Source: Candidatus Villigracilaceae bacterium
GTDB taxonomy: Bacteria > Chloroflexota > Anaerolineae > Anaerolineales > Villigracilaceae
DNA: 64,000 nt
Direction of reading: 5' to 3'
Assembly (NCBI GenBank): GCA_026645935.1
Contig: JAPKMP010000003.1
Location: 186,001 to 250,000, forward strand
The notes under the pieces are model-generated. The model ran no database searches and was not told the origin of the DNA. It saw nothing but the letters and a program-made list of their open reading frames with translations. The position numbers and the translations under genes were made by a program. This document shows positions 9,101 to 16,878 of this stretch, piece after piece. Each line of letters begins with the position of its first letter. The first letter of the stretch is position 1.

Positions 9101-11080
9101 CCAATAGACCTGCAAGACAAGGTCGTCGTTGCTGAACATCCCGCCGTAGGGGTCGTAGCCGTCGATGCGGAATGGCAGACCCCAGTCGTAATCCGATTCG
9201 TTGACGACAGCCGAGCCTTGGATGAAGAGAGCCTGACCGAGCGTTTCGATACTGATGGTGTAAGACTCTTTCGTGGAAAGCGGGATGACCTTATCGAAAG
9301 TAAACGTCAACGGCACGCCGCGCGGATTCGTCGTCTGAGAGGTATCGAGCAGCGTGGAGGCGCGACCCAGCACAAGGTCCGGTTGTGAGGCGGAAGTGAG
9401 AGTCAGGTTGACCGGGGCGGGTATCCCGGAATCGTCGCGGGCATATGCAAAAGTCACTTCGGTCAATGCGCCGTCCTCTTTTGGGATGAAGGGAATTGTG
9501 TAGGGAGTCCCGTTCACGATTGGAAAGCCCGGTAATACTGCAAGAGGCTGGCTGTATGCGTTGTGACCTGTTTCGACGACAAGGTTGACCGACGATGGCA
9601 CGTTCTGGAACATCCAACGCGAGGCCGCCATGCGAGTCTCGTCGCGCAGGTAAATGCTTTGGAAGGCGAACGCCCAGATGGCGGTGAGGGCGAGGACAAC
9701 CGTGCCAACCACTGCGGTTAAATAACGCATTACGGAATATGTATTACGGAATTTAAACTGCTTCGGGAACTCGAACAACACCCAAGCCGCCATCATGCAA
9801 AGCAGGGGATAGATCGGCAGTTGATAACGCATGGTGGCGTTGAACTGAAGCGATTGCCAGGTGAAATAGAAAGCCGTCCAACCCCAAAGTAGAAGATGGC
9901 GGTATTCGCCTTTGAAGACGCGCCAGCCCATATACAGGAATCCCGCCCATGCCAAAATGCCGAGCGGAAGCCCAAGCCCCCACAAGGTGAGATTCTCGAA
10001 TGAATATAGATGCGAACGGCGCGCCCATTGAAGATTCCATGGCAGGTCCGCCTTTCCGGTGGCTTGCAGGCGTTGTTCCGAGATACCCGCGATCCATTCC
10101 TTATCGAGCATCAAGCCGTCGAAGGCGTAAGGCTGGAAGATGCGGAAGGAAAGGATGCAGGCGAGTCCGCCTGCGACCAGCGAGAAGATGATCAGTGACC
10201 AGTAGCCAGTCGTCAGGGTTTTTCTGCGGTCGTGAACCAGCCAACGGACGAAGAACGCGAACGGAAGAACGACCGCCATCGCCGCGGCATTGATCTTGGA
10301 TGCCATCGCCATGCCGAGCGCGAAGCCGAAGCCCGCAGAGAGATAGAAAAGCGGTTGGTTGAAAAGGCTGGTGATCAAAGACAAGCGGGAAGCAACGCGC
10401 AAAGGCTGGACATCCCCGCCATCCACGATTCCCTTTTCACGATCGACTCTTTCCTCATCACTTCCCGCGCCCTTCCATTCCAAAATCCCCACAGCAAAAC
10501 ACAGGGCAAGGAAAAGGAACGAATTCACAAAAAGGTCGGACGTAAAATAATGCGATTGCTGGATCTGCATCACCGCCAGCGATGAAAACAAAGCGGCCAG
10601 CACCCCCACCTTGCGCCCATACAGACGAGACACAAACAAGTACAGGAAAAAGATGGAGAACAGGTCGGCAAGGGCGGACACCTGCCGCGCAAAAAGTTTC
10701 GATGTGCCGATTTCATCATTCCCCGTCGCTTCCAGGAGGATGCGCGTAAGCGTCATCGGCAGATTGCCGTAGACGAAGAATGCATAGCCGCGGTTATAGG
10801 GATTGAGCGTCGATTTCGAGCTGTCGAAATATTCGCCGGGATTCATCCAGCGGCGATCCTCGGGCGGGCAGGCATCCACGGAAATCTCCGCTGGTTGTGC
10901 GCAGACTTTGGCGCGCAGGTTATCGAGAACGCCCATCAAAAATAATTCGTCGGGGTGCTGATGATAGCCTTCACCCCAGTTGTTGCCGCCGAGTCGCAAA
11001 AATCCCGCCAGGAGCAGGACGAAGATCAGGAGTACGTCGTACAGCCACGAGTGTTTTTCGCTGGTCATGATGTTTTGCAT
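6149..11080 (-). CDS. Giant GT39-like/DUF2298 fusion membrane protein
   Basis: A 1643-residue protein with two membrane modules. The N-terminal half resembles GT39/PMT-type dolichyl- or polyprenyl-phosphate sugar transferases: an early extracytoplasmic loop carries YHQHPDELFLMG with the paired acidic residues typical of GT-C enzymes, followed by many helices and a soluble segment. The C-terminal half is a DUF2298 module with YINYYYYGFVLAG and EFPLFTFLYSDLHAHMLVMP, ending in a soluble region containing YDVRYIVVGQLERNVY. Such two-part proteins are known in Chloroflexi. No activity is proven, but transfer of lipid-linked sugars is the natural inference. The start at 11080 lies three bases after a perfect-armed palindrome, and no convincing ribosome site is visible. 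Residues around GSGQPSPFNLQLVTG derive from a ttgaaggttgaaggg-like simple repeat. Confidence 0.88.
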   Translation of the reverse strand: MQNIMTSEKHSWLYDVLLIFVLLLAGFLRLGGNNWGEGYHQHPDELFLMGVLDNLRAKVCAQPAEISVDACPPEDRRWMNPGEYFDSSKSTLNPYNRGYAFFVYGNLPMTLTRILLEATGNDEIGTSKLFARQVSALADLFSIFFLYLFVSRLYGRKVGVLAALFSSLAVMQIQQSHYFTSDLFVNSFLFLALCFAVGILEWKGAGSDEERVDREKGIVDGGDVQPLRVASRLSLITSLFNQPLFYLSAGFGFALGMAMASKINAAAMAVVLPFAFFVRWLVHDRRKTLTTGYWSLIIFSLVAGGLACILSFRIFQPYAFDGLMLDKEWIAGISEQRLQATGKADLPWNLQWARRSHLYSFENLTLWGLGLPLGILAWAGFLYMGWRVFKGEYRHLLLWGWTAFYFTWQSLQFNATMRYQLPIYPLLCMMAAWVLFEFPKQFKFRNTYSVMRYLTAVVGTVVLALTAIWAFAFQSIYLRDETRMAASRWMFQNVPSSVNLVVETGHNAYSQPLAVLPGFPIVNGTPYTIPFIPKEDGALTEVTFAYARDDSGIPAPVNLTLTSASQPDLVLGRASTLLDTSQTTNPRGVPLTFTFDKVIPLSTKESYTISIETLGQALFIQGSAVVNESDYDWGLPFRIDGYDPYGGMFSNDDLVLQVYWPDDANKLNRFIEILSKADYIVIPTNHQYAQITRLPERYPLTTLYYRELIGCPEGEDIIECYRVAQPGPYEGRLGFELAAVFESYPTLGNIVINDQRAEEAFTFYDHPKVMIFKKTETFTTDRVRAILGSVDLSRVVPLTPTQFSDFKTLMLPESRLASQRAGGTWSQLFDYDWLQNKYPLLGVLLWYAFFFVLGVIAYPIARLALPGLRQYSYALGRIVGLVLLAWLAWMGGSLGVPYTRISIGVAFGLVAVTGIGLWMRRRAEFKEDWNSQRQFFVMVEIVFLAFFLIDLLIRLGNPDMWHPSKGGERPMDFSYFNAVLKSTSFPPYDPWYAGGYINYYYYGFVLAGTPVKLLGIVPSIAHNLILPTWFALVALGAFMIGFGAVERRRLEAGSGQPSPFNLQLVTGLAASLLTVLLGNLGTIQLLFSAFQRVAAPGGVIPADAGFFQRWSWAFQGVWKVITENVTLPIARGDWYWFPSRVIPPGPGNEITEFPLFTFLYSDLHAHMLVMPLALFIIAWALAFVRGRAQLTRGEWIASFGVGALMIGALKPTNTWDLYTYFLLAAISVAYTIIRYFNLKGDLNAPAWLVKTGLALTASALLYILGSLFYLPFTRWFGQAYNSVSFWQASRTSLSSYFTQWGLFLFIITAWLVWETREWMAATPVSHLKRLRRYAVLLEIALAAFIALFVFFIVEKAVIGFLALPLAFWSALLILRPDQNDAKRFVLFLTGTALTITIAVEFIALVGDIGRMNTIFKLYLQAWMMFAVSAAAAFGWLLPAFSQWRLKWRAVYQTGVYILLACAFMFTLTAATDKISDRMNPDAPHSLDSMEFMAHSQHWDGQMMDLAEDYRAIRWMQDNVQGSPVIAEANCTEYRWCTRFTIYTGLPGVVGWNWHQRQQRGIFAPQVEERVREVSGFYANPDITLALAFIDKYDVRYIVVGQLERNVYSALPDIPDGLEKFPAYEGTYWDAVYQDTNTTIYEVK

Positions 11081-11082
11081 AA

Positions 11083-11111
11083 GTGACAGTCACTTTGAAA
11101 GTGACTGTCAC
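11083..11111. repeat. Palindrome gtgacagtcactttGaaagtgactgtcac
   Basis: Two 14-base arms (gtgacagtcacttt and aaagtgactgtcac) are exact reverse complements around a single G. It fills most of the 36-base gap between the 736-aa GT39 gene and the 1643-aa gene. A related palindrome with gtgacggtcac arms occurs at 36831-36868, so this appears to be a dispersed family. There is no T-run on the minus-strand side, so it is not a classical intrinsic terminator here; it could act as an mRNA processing or stabilising hairpin. Confidence 0.85.
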
Positions 11112-11116
11112 CTGAT

Positions 11117-13327
11117 TTACTGCTCCACTAAAAAGATAAAAAAGTCTTTACCGGGGAACGCCGAAGTATAGCGGGTGACTTTGCCGTTCGGGTAGAGTTC
11201 CCTGAGAAGCCTCTCAGTTTCCGTGTCCGCATTCCAATAGATGAACATCTTGGGCGGAGGGTAAGCAAGACTGTCCGAGAAACGATCGGGCCAAATGGCA
11301 AAATCTCGATCCGGCACGCCTGCGTAAATGCCCGGCAGGCGGGTATCCACCCAATATGGATAAGGCACGATCCAGACCGTATCGGTCCCGCCGTATTTGT
11401 TCCTGAAATCGGTAATGACCTCGCCCATCTCGGACGAGTTCCAATGCGCCGCCGCAAACGATGTCGAAAATTTGTTGAAGACGATATCGTAATTGGAATA
11501 CGCAATGCCTGCAAAGAGAAGCCCCACCATGCTGTAGGCGATGATCTTGCGCCTCAACCCGGACCCGATACTGGTCACCAATCCATCGAGCGCCATCGCC
11601 GCCATCACGAACACCACCACCGAAGCGCCTCCGGCGCGGTTCAAGGCGGGATTCTCACCCGGGAACGCCAGCGAAAGCACCGATGGCAGAATCAGAATTG
11701 GAATGGTTGCCAGCAAGAACAGATCTCGCCAATCACGCTGGCGGATGTAACGCACAACGACAAAGACCAGCCCCATCAAGAACAAGGAGGCCGTGATCAC
11801 ATCCAATGCGGGACGGTGCGTGACGGAATGCGTGCCGATCTCGCCGTCGTCCCAGTTGAACATCAACAATCCTTTGTACATGTTCGAAAGGAAGACCTGC
11901 CATGCGGGACCGGGCAGCGGGGTTTCCACACTGCTCAGGCGTGTGAAAGCGCGATATCCAAAATGGTCGGGGTGAGCGATCCAATATCGCAGGAGCGGTG
12001 AAAAAACAAAGACCGAAACGACGACCATCAGCAGGAACCAGAAGAACGCGCGACGGCGGTCTTCGCCGGAATTCGTATGAAGAAAGTAGAACAAAAACGC
12101 AACGACCACCAGGATCGGGACAATGCGGAAGGGGCTGTAACCGTGCAAACCGAGTCCGAGAAAGAGACCGGCGAGGATGAAGTCGTTACGGTTCTGGGTC
12201 CGCAGGCCGCGGATGAGATAAAGAAGCGTGGGCGCAGCGAAGAGCGGGTAAAGCGGGAAGCGCAGTCCGATCCGCGAAATGATGTTGGGCCAGCTGGCTA
12301 CTCCAAAGAGGAAAAGCACAAAGAGAGCGACGCGCGCATTCCCGAATTCCCTTCCAAGCATGTACATGAAGGGAAGGGTGAGAATGCCGAGCAGGACCGT
12401 GCCCAATTTAAGGCTGAAGAAGGTATAGCCTGTATTAAAGACGTTGAGGACCAGCAGGGTCCAATACATTTGAAAGGCTTCGCGACCCGTGTTGCGCTCG
12501 AAGAAAATATTGGTATTGCCAAGCGAAGTGATCTCGTATACGTCGAGGATTTTTTCGGCATGGTCGCTGAACGGCTCGATGGGAACTTCGTTGAGTTGAT
12601 GCAGGCGGAAGAAAACCGCAATGACGATCACAGCCGCAAGCAGGCCGTAGCGAAGCCATTTGTTGCGAACGATCTCGAAGTTTTGTATTTTGAGTTCGGC
12701 TCCGCCCCAGGTCCAGACCTTGGTCGGGCTGACTGCGTTTTCTTCCTGGGTCAGAACCCTTGGCGTTCGCACCCAGAAGCTGTAAACCAATAGCCCCATG
12801 GAGAAAAGCCACAAGGAAGTGTTGGTGGCATTGAATTTTCCCTCCCCGAATGCCAGAAAGGCAGAGACGCCCAATGTCGCCGCCAAAATCAGTGGAACCA
12901 ACCGAACGGAAAACAGGTCGGCCATGCGCCAGGAAGCAGGCATCTCGGGCATATGCCATTCTTTGGAACGATACGACCATAAGCCGACACCGAATGCGGC
13001 GAGATAGATCACCACCGAGATCATCCCGAGGCGGAGCGGCGGCTCGACCATGGCCTGCGCGAATAGCGCCAGACCGAACGCCAGCACAGCCCGCCAAGGG
13101 AAGGTTGTGAGGCGGACCGGTTCGATGACTTGTTCCGCGGCAGCGTTCTGAGCCGCCTCGTACGCCAGCGCTCGGTCGAATTCCTCGCGGCGGCGGGCAT
13201 CCCATAGAGAACGGATGAACGTGAAGAACGTACTCCAGTCCTTCGTAAAGGATTTATACAGGTCGAGAACGGTGGGTTCTTTTTCGGGAGCGGGTTCGTG
13301 TTCCATATTATTCACGGCGTGGGTCAT
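11117..13327 (-). CDS. GT39-like membrane glycosyltransferase
   Basis: A 736-residue protein with a ~220-residue N-terminal part (cytoplasmic start rich in Glu, then several helices) and a GT39/ArnT-like core. The core has the extracytoplasmic acidic motif VPIEPFSDHAEKILDVYEI after the first core helix, then FFERNTGREAFQMYWT, a common arrangement in glycosyltransferase family 39 (PMT_2). About twelve membrane helices are visible, followed by a soluble C-terminal domain ending FIFLVEQ. The family moves sugars from polyprenyl-phosphate carriers to acceptors on the outer face of the membrane; donor and acceptor here are unknown. ATG codons at 13327 and 13306 are both possible and neither has a good ribosome site. 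It forms part of the long minus-strand surface-glycan operon. Confidence 0.87.
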   Translation of the reverse strand: MTHAVNNMEHEPAPEKEPTVLDLYKSFTKDWSTFFTFIRSLWDARRREEFDRALAYEAAQNAAAEQVIEPVRLTTFPWRAVLAFGLALFAQAMVEPPLRLGMISVVIYLAAFGVGLWSYRSKEWHMPEMPASWRMADLFSVRLVPLILAATLGVSAFLAFGEGKFNATNTSLWLFSMGLLVYSFWVRTPRVLTQEENAVSPTKVWTWGGAELKIQNFEIVRNKWLRYGLLAAVIVIAVFFRLHQLNEVPIEPFSDHAEKILDVYEITSLGNTNIFFERNTGREAFQMYWTLLVLNVFNTGYTFFSLKLGTVLLGILTLPFMYMLGREFGNARVALFVLFLFGVASWPNIISRIGLRFPLYPLFAAPTLLYLIRGLRTQNRNDFILAGLFLGLGLHGYSPFRIVPILVVVAFLFYFLHTNSGEDRRRAFFWFLLMVVVSVFVFSPLLRYWIAHPDHFGYRAFTRLSSVETPLPGPAWQVFLSNMYKGLLMFNWDDGEIGTHSVTHRPALDVITASLFLMGLVFVVVRYIRQRDWRDLFLLATIPILILPSVLSLAFPGENPALNRAGGASVVVFVMAAMALDGLVTSIGSGLRRKIIAYSMVGLLFAGIAYSNYDIVFNKFSTSFAAAHWNSSEMGEVITDFRNKYGGTDTVWIVPYPYWVDTRLPGIYAGVPDRDFAIWPDRFSDSLAYPPPKMFIYWNADTETERLLRELYPNGKVTRYTSAFPGKDFFIFLVEQ

Positions 13328-13334
13328 TATGAAT

Positions 13335-13366
13335 TACGGATTACGCGTCCTATTGCGTAATCCGTA
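13335..13366. repeat. Stem-loop tacggattacgc/gcgtaatccgta
   Basis: Twelve-base exact inverted repeats around an eight-base loop lie directly upstream of the GT39 gene's start (13327). The unit resembles the attacg/gattacg simple-repeat stretches seen in several other gaps (around 9.73, 19.61 and 39.2 kb). No T-tract follows, so I call it an intergenic palindromic repeat rather than a terminator. Confidence 0.7.
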
Positions 13367-13388
13367 CCGCGATTCTATACCATTTTTA

Positions 13389-14102
13389 TCATTTCTTCCT
13401 TGCAATCACGATAATGCTTTCCCCCCAGCGCATCGGCAGAAAGACCCAGCCAGTGACGGCTTGAAAACCGCCGAGCGACCCGAAGAATAATTTCTGTATC
13501 TGCTTCGGTACAAAGCGAACATAGGGCACATCCCAAAATCCGTCGGAAAAGACGCGGATGAATTCAAAACCCGCTTCTTTTATCAGCCTCAGCCATTCTT
13601 CCGGTTCCTTCAATGAAATATGGGTCGGGTCCTGGTAACCGATCCATTTATCGCCCTTCCAAGGCTTGAGCAGCGAGCCGAGGTTTGGCGTGGCAAGAAT
13701 CAGAACGCCGTCTTTCCCGGTAACGCGCCCAATTTCCTTCAGCGCTTTTTCCGGGTCGGGCAGATGTTCGACGATATGCTTGATGATCACGGTGTTGAAC
13801 GCACCATCGTTATAGGGCAATTCCTGCGCCGATGCCACTTGCAGCGACGCCCCCTCCGCCGCGTCTTTGGATTTACTCACCGCCCAATGATTCAAGTCCA
13901 TGCCGTACGCCTCGAACCGCGATGATAACTGACCGACGAGATGCCCCATGCCCGATCCCACCTCGAGCAGACGCGCTCTGCGCCGCCCATATCGCCGCGC
14001 CAATGTGGCGAAGAATCGATTCGACCACCAATACATGCTGTATTTGGCGAAGGTAATGTCTTTGTAAGTATGCGTGGAAAAATAATTTTCGTCGAAGGGC
14101 AT
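13389..14102 (-). CDS. Class I SAM-dependent methyltransferase
   Basis: A complete 237-residue protein, MPFDENYFSTHTYKDITFAKYS..., with motif I LLEVGSGMGHLVGQL (about residues 45-59), the acidic YGMDLNHWA segment, FNTVIIKHIVEHLPDPEKAL as motif IV/post-I region, and GVLILATPNLGSL. This is the Methyltransf_11/23 type fold common in sugar- and lipid-modifying enzymes. The C-terminal tail (FLPMRWGESIIVIARKK) is hydrophobic and could associate with membrane, but it is also typical of the final strand of the fold. Its place between membrane glycosyltransferases and another methyltransferase suggests methylation of a glycan or its lipid carrier; the substrate is not identifiable. Confidence 0.9.
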   Translation of the reverse strand: MPFDENYFSTHTYKDITFAKYSMYWWSNRFFATLARRYGRRRARLLEVGSGMGHLVGQLSSRFEAYGMDLNHWAVSKSKDAAEGASLQVASAQELPYNDGAFNTVIIKHIVEHLPDPEKALKEIGRVTGKDGVLILATPNLGSLLKPWKGDKWIGYQDPTHISLKEPEEWLRLIKEAGFEFIRVFSDGFWDVPYVRFVPKQIQKLFFGSLGGFQAVTGWVFLPMRWGESIIVIARKK

Positions 14103-14151
14103 GGGGGAAACCCGATATTCGGTTTAGGTTATTCGAAGAACGAATAACGAA

Positions 14152-14910
14152 TTATCGCTTTCTAGCAATATAAAAAGTGAACGTTCCATCCTCAACCGCT
14201 TGAGGCGAGGCGTATTTTTTGACGTACGCTTCCGTCGCGGCAAGGTTCCATTTGGTGGGAGAGATGATCCATTTTCCGGTGAGTGCTTTGGCAAGGACAG
14301 ACGGCAATCCAAAATAATGTCCCCATTCTAACACCCGCATCGCGGCGGGCGAGAAGTAATGCCACCATCGTTCGAGGGCAAACCCTGCATCGCTCAAACG
14401 ATTTTCCCACACATCCGGCTCATCCGCATGATGGACGCGCGAAATTTTCCGGAACCAATTTTCGTAGGGTCTGCCAAAAACTTTGGTCAGTGAGAGGGCA
14501 GAGAAGTAACGGGGGTTCGGCACACAAAAATAGAAAGGCGCGCCGGGTTTGAGCACGCGGGCTGTTTCTTTGAGAACGGAGTCGATGTGAGGAATGTGCT
14601 CAAGAACGGAATTGCTCAACCCGCTGGCGAAATAATTTGAGGGAAAGGGAGTCTGCGCGCCATCGGCCTCGACCAGGGATTCATATGCGCCATATTTCTT
14701 CGCTTCGCGCATCGAATAACGCCACGGGTCGAGACCGACGTCGAGTTTTCTGTCGAAAGTCAGCGAAGCAAAATGGCCGTCGCCGCAGCCTACATCATAG
14801 ACCGGTGATGGCAGGGGCAGGTCCTGATAGTAGGACGACTCGATTGCGCGGAGAAAAGCGCGAAAGTAGGGAAGGTCGCGGAGTTGGAGGAAGAGAAAAT
14901 CCTTGGGCAA
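14152..14910 (-). CDS. Class I SAM-dependent methyltransferase
   Basis: The SAM-binding core is clear: VYDVGCGDGHFASLTF (motif I), LDVGLDPW (acidic loop), FASGLSNSVLEHIPHIDSVLKE and GAPFYFCVPNPRYFSAL, typical of Methyltransf_11 enzymes that act on isoprenoids, lipids or sugars. No ATG occurs ahead of the core. Two TTG codons are possible: 14964, which would overlap the preceding gene by 53 bases and has no ribosome site, and 14910, which follows that gene's TAA by one base and has AGAG upstream. I chose 14910, giving about 252 residues; the alternative gives 270. The gene is tightly packed with its neighbours, indicating co-transcription with the GT4 gene upstream. Confidence 0.85.
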   Translation of the reverse strand: MPKDFLFLQLRDLPYFRAFLRAIESSYYQDLPLPSPVYDVGCGDGHFASLTFDRKLDVGLDPWRYSMREAKKYGAYESLVEADGAQTPFPSNYFASGLSNSVLEHIPHIDSVLKETARVLKPGAPFYFCVPNPRYFSALSLTKVFGRPYENWFRKISRVHHADEPDVWENRLSDAGFALERWWHYFSPAAMRVLEWGHYFGLPSVLAKALTGKWIISPTKWNLAATEAYVKKYASPQAVEDGTFTFYIARKR

Positions 14911-14911
14911 A

Positions 14912-15127
14912 TTATTCTCTACTTTCAACGGAAGGTTTGACGATCCAGTATGCCAAAGCGCCAAGAACAGGGATAAGGCAAATGGTTAGCGCCCAGACGG
15001 CCGTGGGCAAATTCCCGAGTTTCTTTTTGCCGAGATCGATCAAGGCGCTGACGGGCAGCAAAAGCAGAAAAAGCGCAGCCGCCAATTGAACGATCAAGAA
15101 TCCCATATTGATCCCTAATGCATCCAA
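14912..15127 (-). CDS. Small two-helix membrane protein (PLDc_N-like)
   Basis: A 71-residue protein with two hydrophobic helices (IVQLAAALFLLLLPVSALI and AVWALTICLIPVLGALAYWI) separated by the short basic turn DLGKKKLGN, ending VKPSVESRE. The pattern of two helices with a Trp-Ala-Leu and a P.LGalaYWI motif matches the PLDc_N (phospholipase D-nuclease N-terminal) family of small membrane proteins, whose function is unknown. It starts one base after the stop of the GT4 gene and ends one base before the proposed start of the methyltransferase, so it is firmly inside the operon. It may anchor or regulate a partner; this is inference only. Confidence 0.75.
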   Translation of the reverse strand: MDALGINMGFLIVQLAAALFLLLLPVSALIDLGKKKLGNLPTAVWALTICLIPVLGALAYWIVKPSVESRE

Positions 15128-15128
15128 G

Positions 15129-16289
15129 TTATTTTCCCTTCTTTAATCTTTCGAATAATCTTTCGTATTCCTGCGCAATCGAGTCGGGATCGTAGGCGGT
15201 TTTGATGGCGCCCACATCTCCGCGGTACTTATCCTTGTTATCCAGCACTTCGAGGATGGCGGCTGCAAGACTCGCGGCATTGCCGACCTCAGAGACGGCC
15301 CCCATAGCGTGCATCTTCACCGGCTGACGCACGCCCGGCAGTGCCGATGGAACACTGGGCACGCCGTTCATCATCGCTTCGATCTGAACCAGCCCAAACG
15401 CCTCGGTCGAATTCAGCGATGGAACGGTAATGACATCCAGATTTGGATATACAGCGGAAAGCTGAACCGGGTCGAGGTTGCCGAGGAAGGTCCATTGTCC
15501 CTTCAGTTCGTATTCGCGAATGCGCGGAATCAGGCGGTTGAAATACGCCTGTTCGCCCATCACATTTTCATGCTGGCCTGCATACAGGACCTGGGCATTC
15601 GGGTATTTTTTCAGGACCATCGGCAGGGCGTCGAGCAGGACCTCCACTCCCTTCTCGGATGCGAAACGCGTGACCATGCCGATGACGGGTTTGCGTTCCT
15701 TTGTGTGGAATCGCTCCGAGAACGCGGAGACCGCTTCCGGCTTGGCATCCGGCATTTGGACAGGCGGCAGGATCGGGGTCAGTTTTGAGGCGTATTTCGA
15801 CAGGTAGGGGGAGTGATCGGCATAATCCCGTGTGTAGGTGACGATGTGATTCGCGAGGAGTCCGGCCATGTGGTTTTGAAAATCCAGCACGGTGTTGACG
15901 ACGCGGTTGAACATCCCTTGCGGGAGCTGCACGTCGCAGTGATAGGTAAGGACGGCGGGTTTGCCAAAGAGACGGGCGCGCAATGCAACGCCGGGCGCGT
16001 CGAATTGGGGCAGGTGAAGTTGAACGACATCGTTCTGCCAGACCAGTTTTGTGGCGACGAGACCAAAGGTCGGCGCAAGCACCCCCTTGCTGACGCGCGC
16101 AAGGACAGGCACGCGAAGGATGCGCACGCCGTCCATCGTTTCTTCGAGCGGAAGGGACGGGTCGTACTGCGTGGTCATCACCGTGACCTGGTGCCCGCGC
16201 TTTGCAAAGGCGCGCGCAAGGCGCTCGGCGTAGATGGTCAACCCGCTGGTGTGCGGACGGTAATACGTGAGGACAGTAAGAATTTTCAT
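15129..16289 (-). CDS. GT4 family glycosyltransferase
   Basis: A complete 386-residue GT-B fold enzyme starting MKILTVLTYYRPHTSGLTIYAERLARAF, the classic N-terminal pattern of family GT4 (G[G/L]x..Y...LA..L..RGH.V.V). The C-terminal donor-binding domain includes VIGMVTRFASEKGVEVLLDA, a FLGNLDPVQLSAVYPNLDVITVPS segment and the donor-binding EAFGLVQIEAMMNG (the E-x7-E motif). Enzymes of this family transfer nucleotide-activated sugars on the cytoplasmic side to lipid-linked or other acceptors. It appears to be the first gene of the large minus-strand surface-glycan operon that runs to the left end of the window, and has a -10-like TATAAT close upstream. Sugar and acceptor cannot be deduced. Confidence 0.93.
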   Translation of the reverse strand: MKILTVLTYYRPHTSGLTIYAERLARAFAKRGHQVTVMTTQYDPSLPLEETMDGVRILRVPVLARVSKGVLAPTFGLVATKLVWQNDVVQLHLPQFDAPGVALRARLFGKPAVLTYHCDVQLPQGMFNRVVNTVLDFQNHMAGLLANHIVTYTRDYADHSPYLSKYASKLTPILPPVQMPDAKPEAVSAFSERFHTKERKPVIGMVTRFASEKGVEVLLDALPMVLKKYPNAQVLYAGQHENVMGEQAYFNRLIPRIREYELKGQWTFLGNLDPVQLSAVYPNLDVITVPSLNSTEAFGLVQIEAMMNGVPSVPSALPGVRQPVKMHAMGAVSEVGNAASLAAAILEVLDNKDKYRGDVGAIKTAYDPDSIAQEYERLFERLKKGK

Positions 16290-16300
16290 AAGGCGAGGGG

Positions 16301-16306
16301 ATTATA
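16301..16306 (-). promoter_or_regulatory. Putative -10 element of the surface-glycan operon
   Basis: On the minus strand TATAAT is followed 11 bases later by the ATG of the GT4 gene at 16289, which would place transcription start only a few bases before the start codon. A weak TTTTTA lies 17 bases upstream as a possible -35. The very short leader agrees with the absence of a clear ribosome site. Confidence 0.45.
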
Positions 16307-16396
16307 ACCCACGCAATTTTCCTTAAAAAAGAGGAAACCATCGGGTTGGGGAGGTGTTTTCATATGTAACAGGTTCCATTCAAAAAGGAGAGAAAA

Positions 16397-16795
16397 ATGG
16401 CAACAAGCAAAAAATCCCAATCCAAAGCCCCGGCAGCCAAGGCATCGGCAACATCTTCCAGTAACAGCATGGAGATGGTCTGGAAGTGGTTGTATGTGAT
16501 CGGCATCCTCGCCGCCAGCGTTCTGGGCGCGTTCGGAGTCAGGAATGATGTGCTATCGATCGTGTTCGCGGTCATCGGGGTGCTTGTCGGTCTATTCTAT
16601 TTTGACTCATCCGACATCATGAACTTTGGTCTGCGATTCCTGATCGCAACCGCGGCTGCGCCATCCTTAAGTGTGCTCCCGGTCGTGGGAACTTATCTTA
16701 CAGGATTCTTCACCGCGTTTGCCGCCTTCCTCGGACCGATCGTCCTCGCCATGGCAGTCATGTTCTTCTGGAAGAAATACTTCGGAAGCATGTAA
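16397..16795 (+). CDS. Small membrane protein with basic Lys/Ser/Ala N-terminus
   Basis: A 132-residue protein with AGGAGAG four to five bases before the ATG, so the start is well supported. The first ~24 residues (MATSKKSQSKAPAAKASATS) are Lys/Ala/Ser-rich and probably cytosolic. Three or four hydrophobic segments follow: WLYVIGILAASVLGAFGV, VLSIVFAVIGVLVGLFYF, FLIATAAAPSLSVLPVVG and FLGPIVLAMAVMFFW, ending KKYFGSM. No family is recognised. It stands alone on the plus strand between two minus-strand operons and is followed by a strong stem-loop, so it is a single-gene unit. The basic tail is reminiscent of, though not homologous by eye to, the histone-like protein at 25 kb. Confidence 0.8.
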   Translation: MATSKKSQSKAPAAKASATSSSNSMEMVWKWLYVIGILAASVLGAFGVRNDVLSIVFAVIGVLVGLFYFDSSDIMNFGLRFLIATAAAPSLSVLPVVGTYLTGFFTAFAAFLGPIVLAMAVMFFWKKYFGSM

Positions 16796-16801
16796 TACGC
16801 A

Positions 16802-16834
16802 GACCGGGAGCCGCGGGGATTGCGGCTCCCGGTC
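16802..16834 (+). terminator. Strong GC hairpin after the small membrane protein
   Basis: Thirteen-base perfect arms gaccgggagccgc and gcggctcccggtc flank a seven-base loop six bases past the stop codon. There is no T-run on either side, so termination would not be classically intrinsic, but the position and stability suggest a 3'-end structure. Confidence 0.55.
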
Positions 16835-16878
16835 GTACATCAAAACTCTTCATTTCTGGGGTTTATTTCTTCGCGTCG

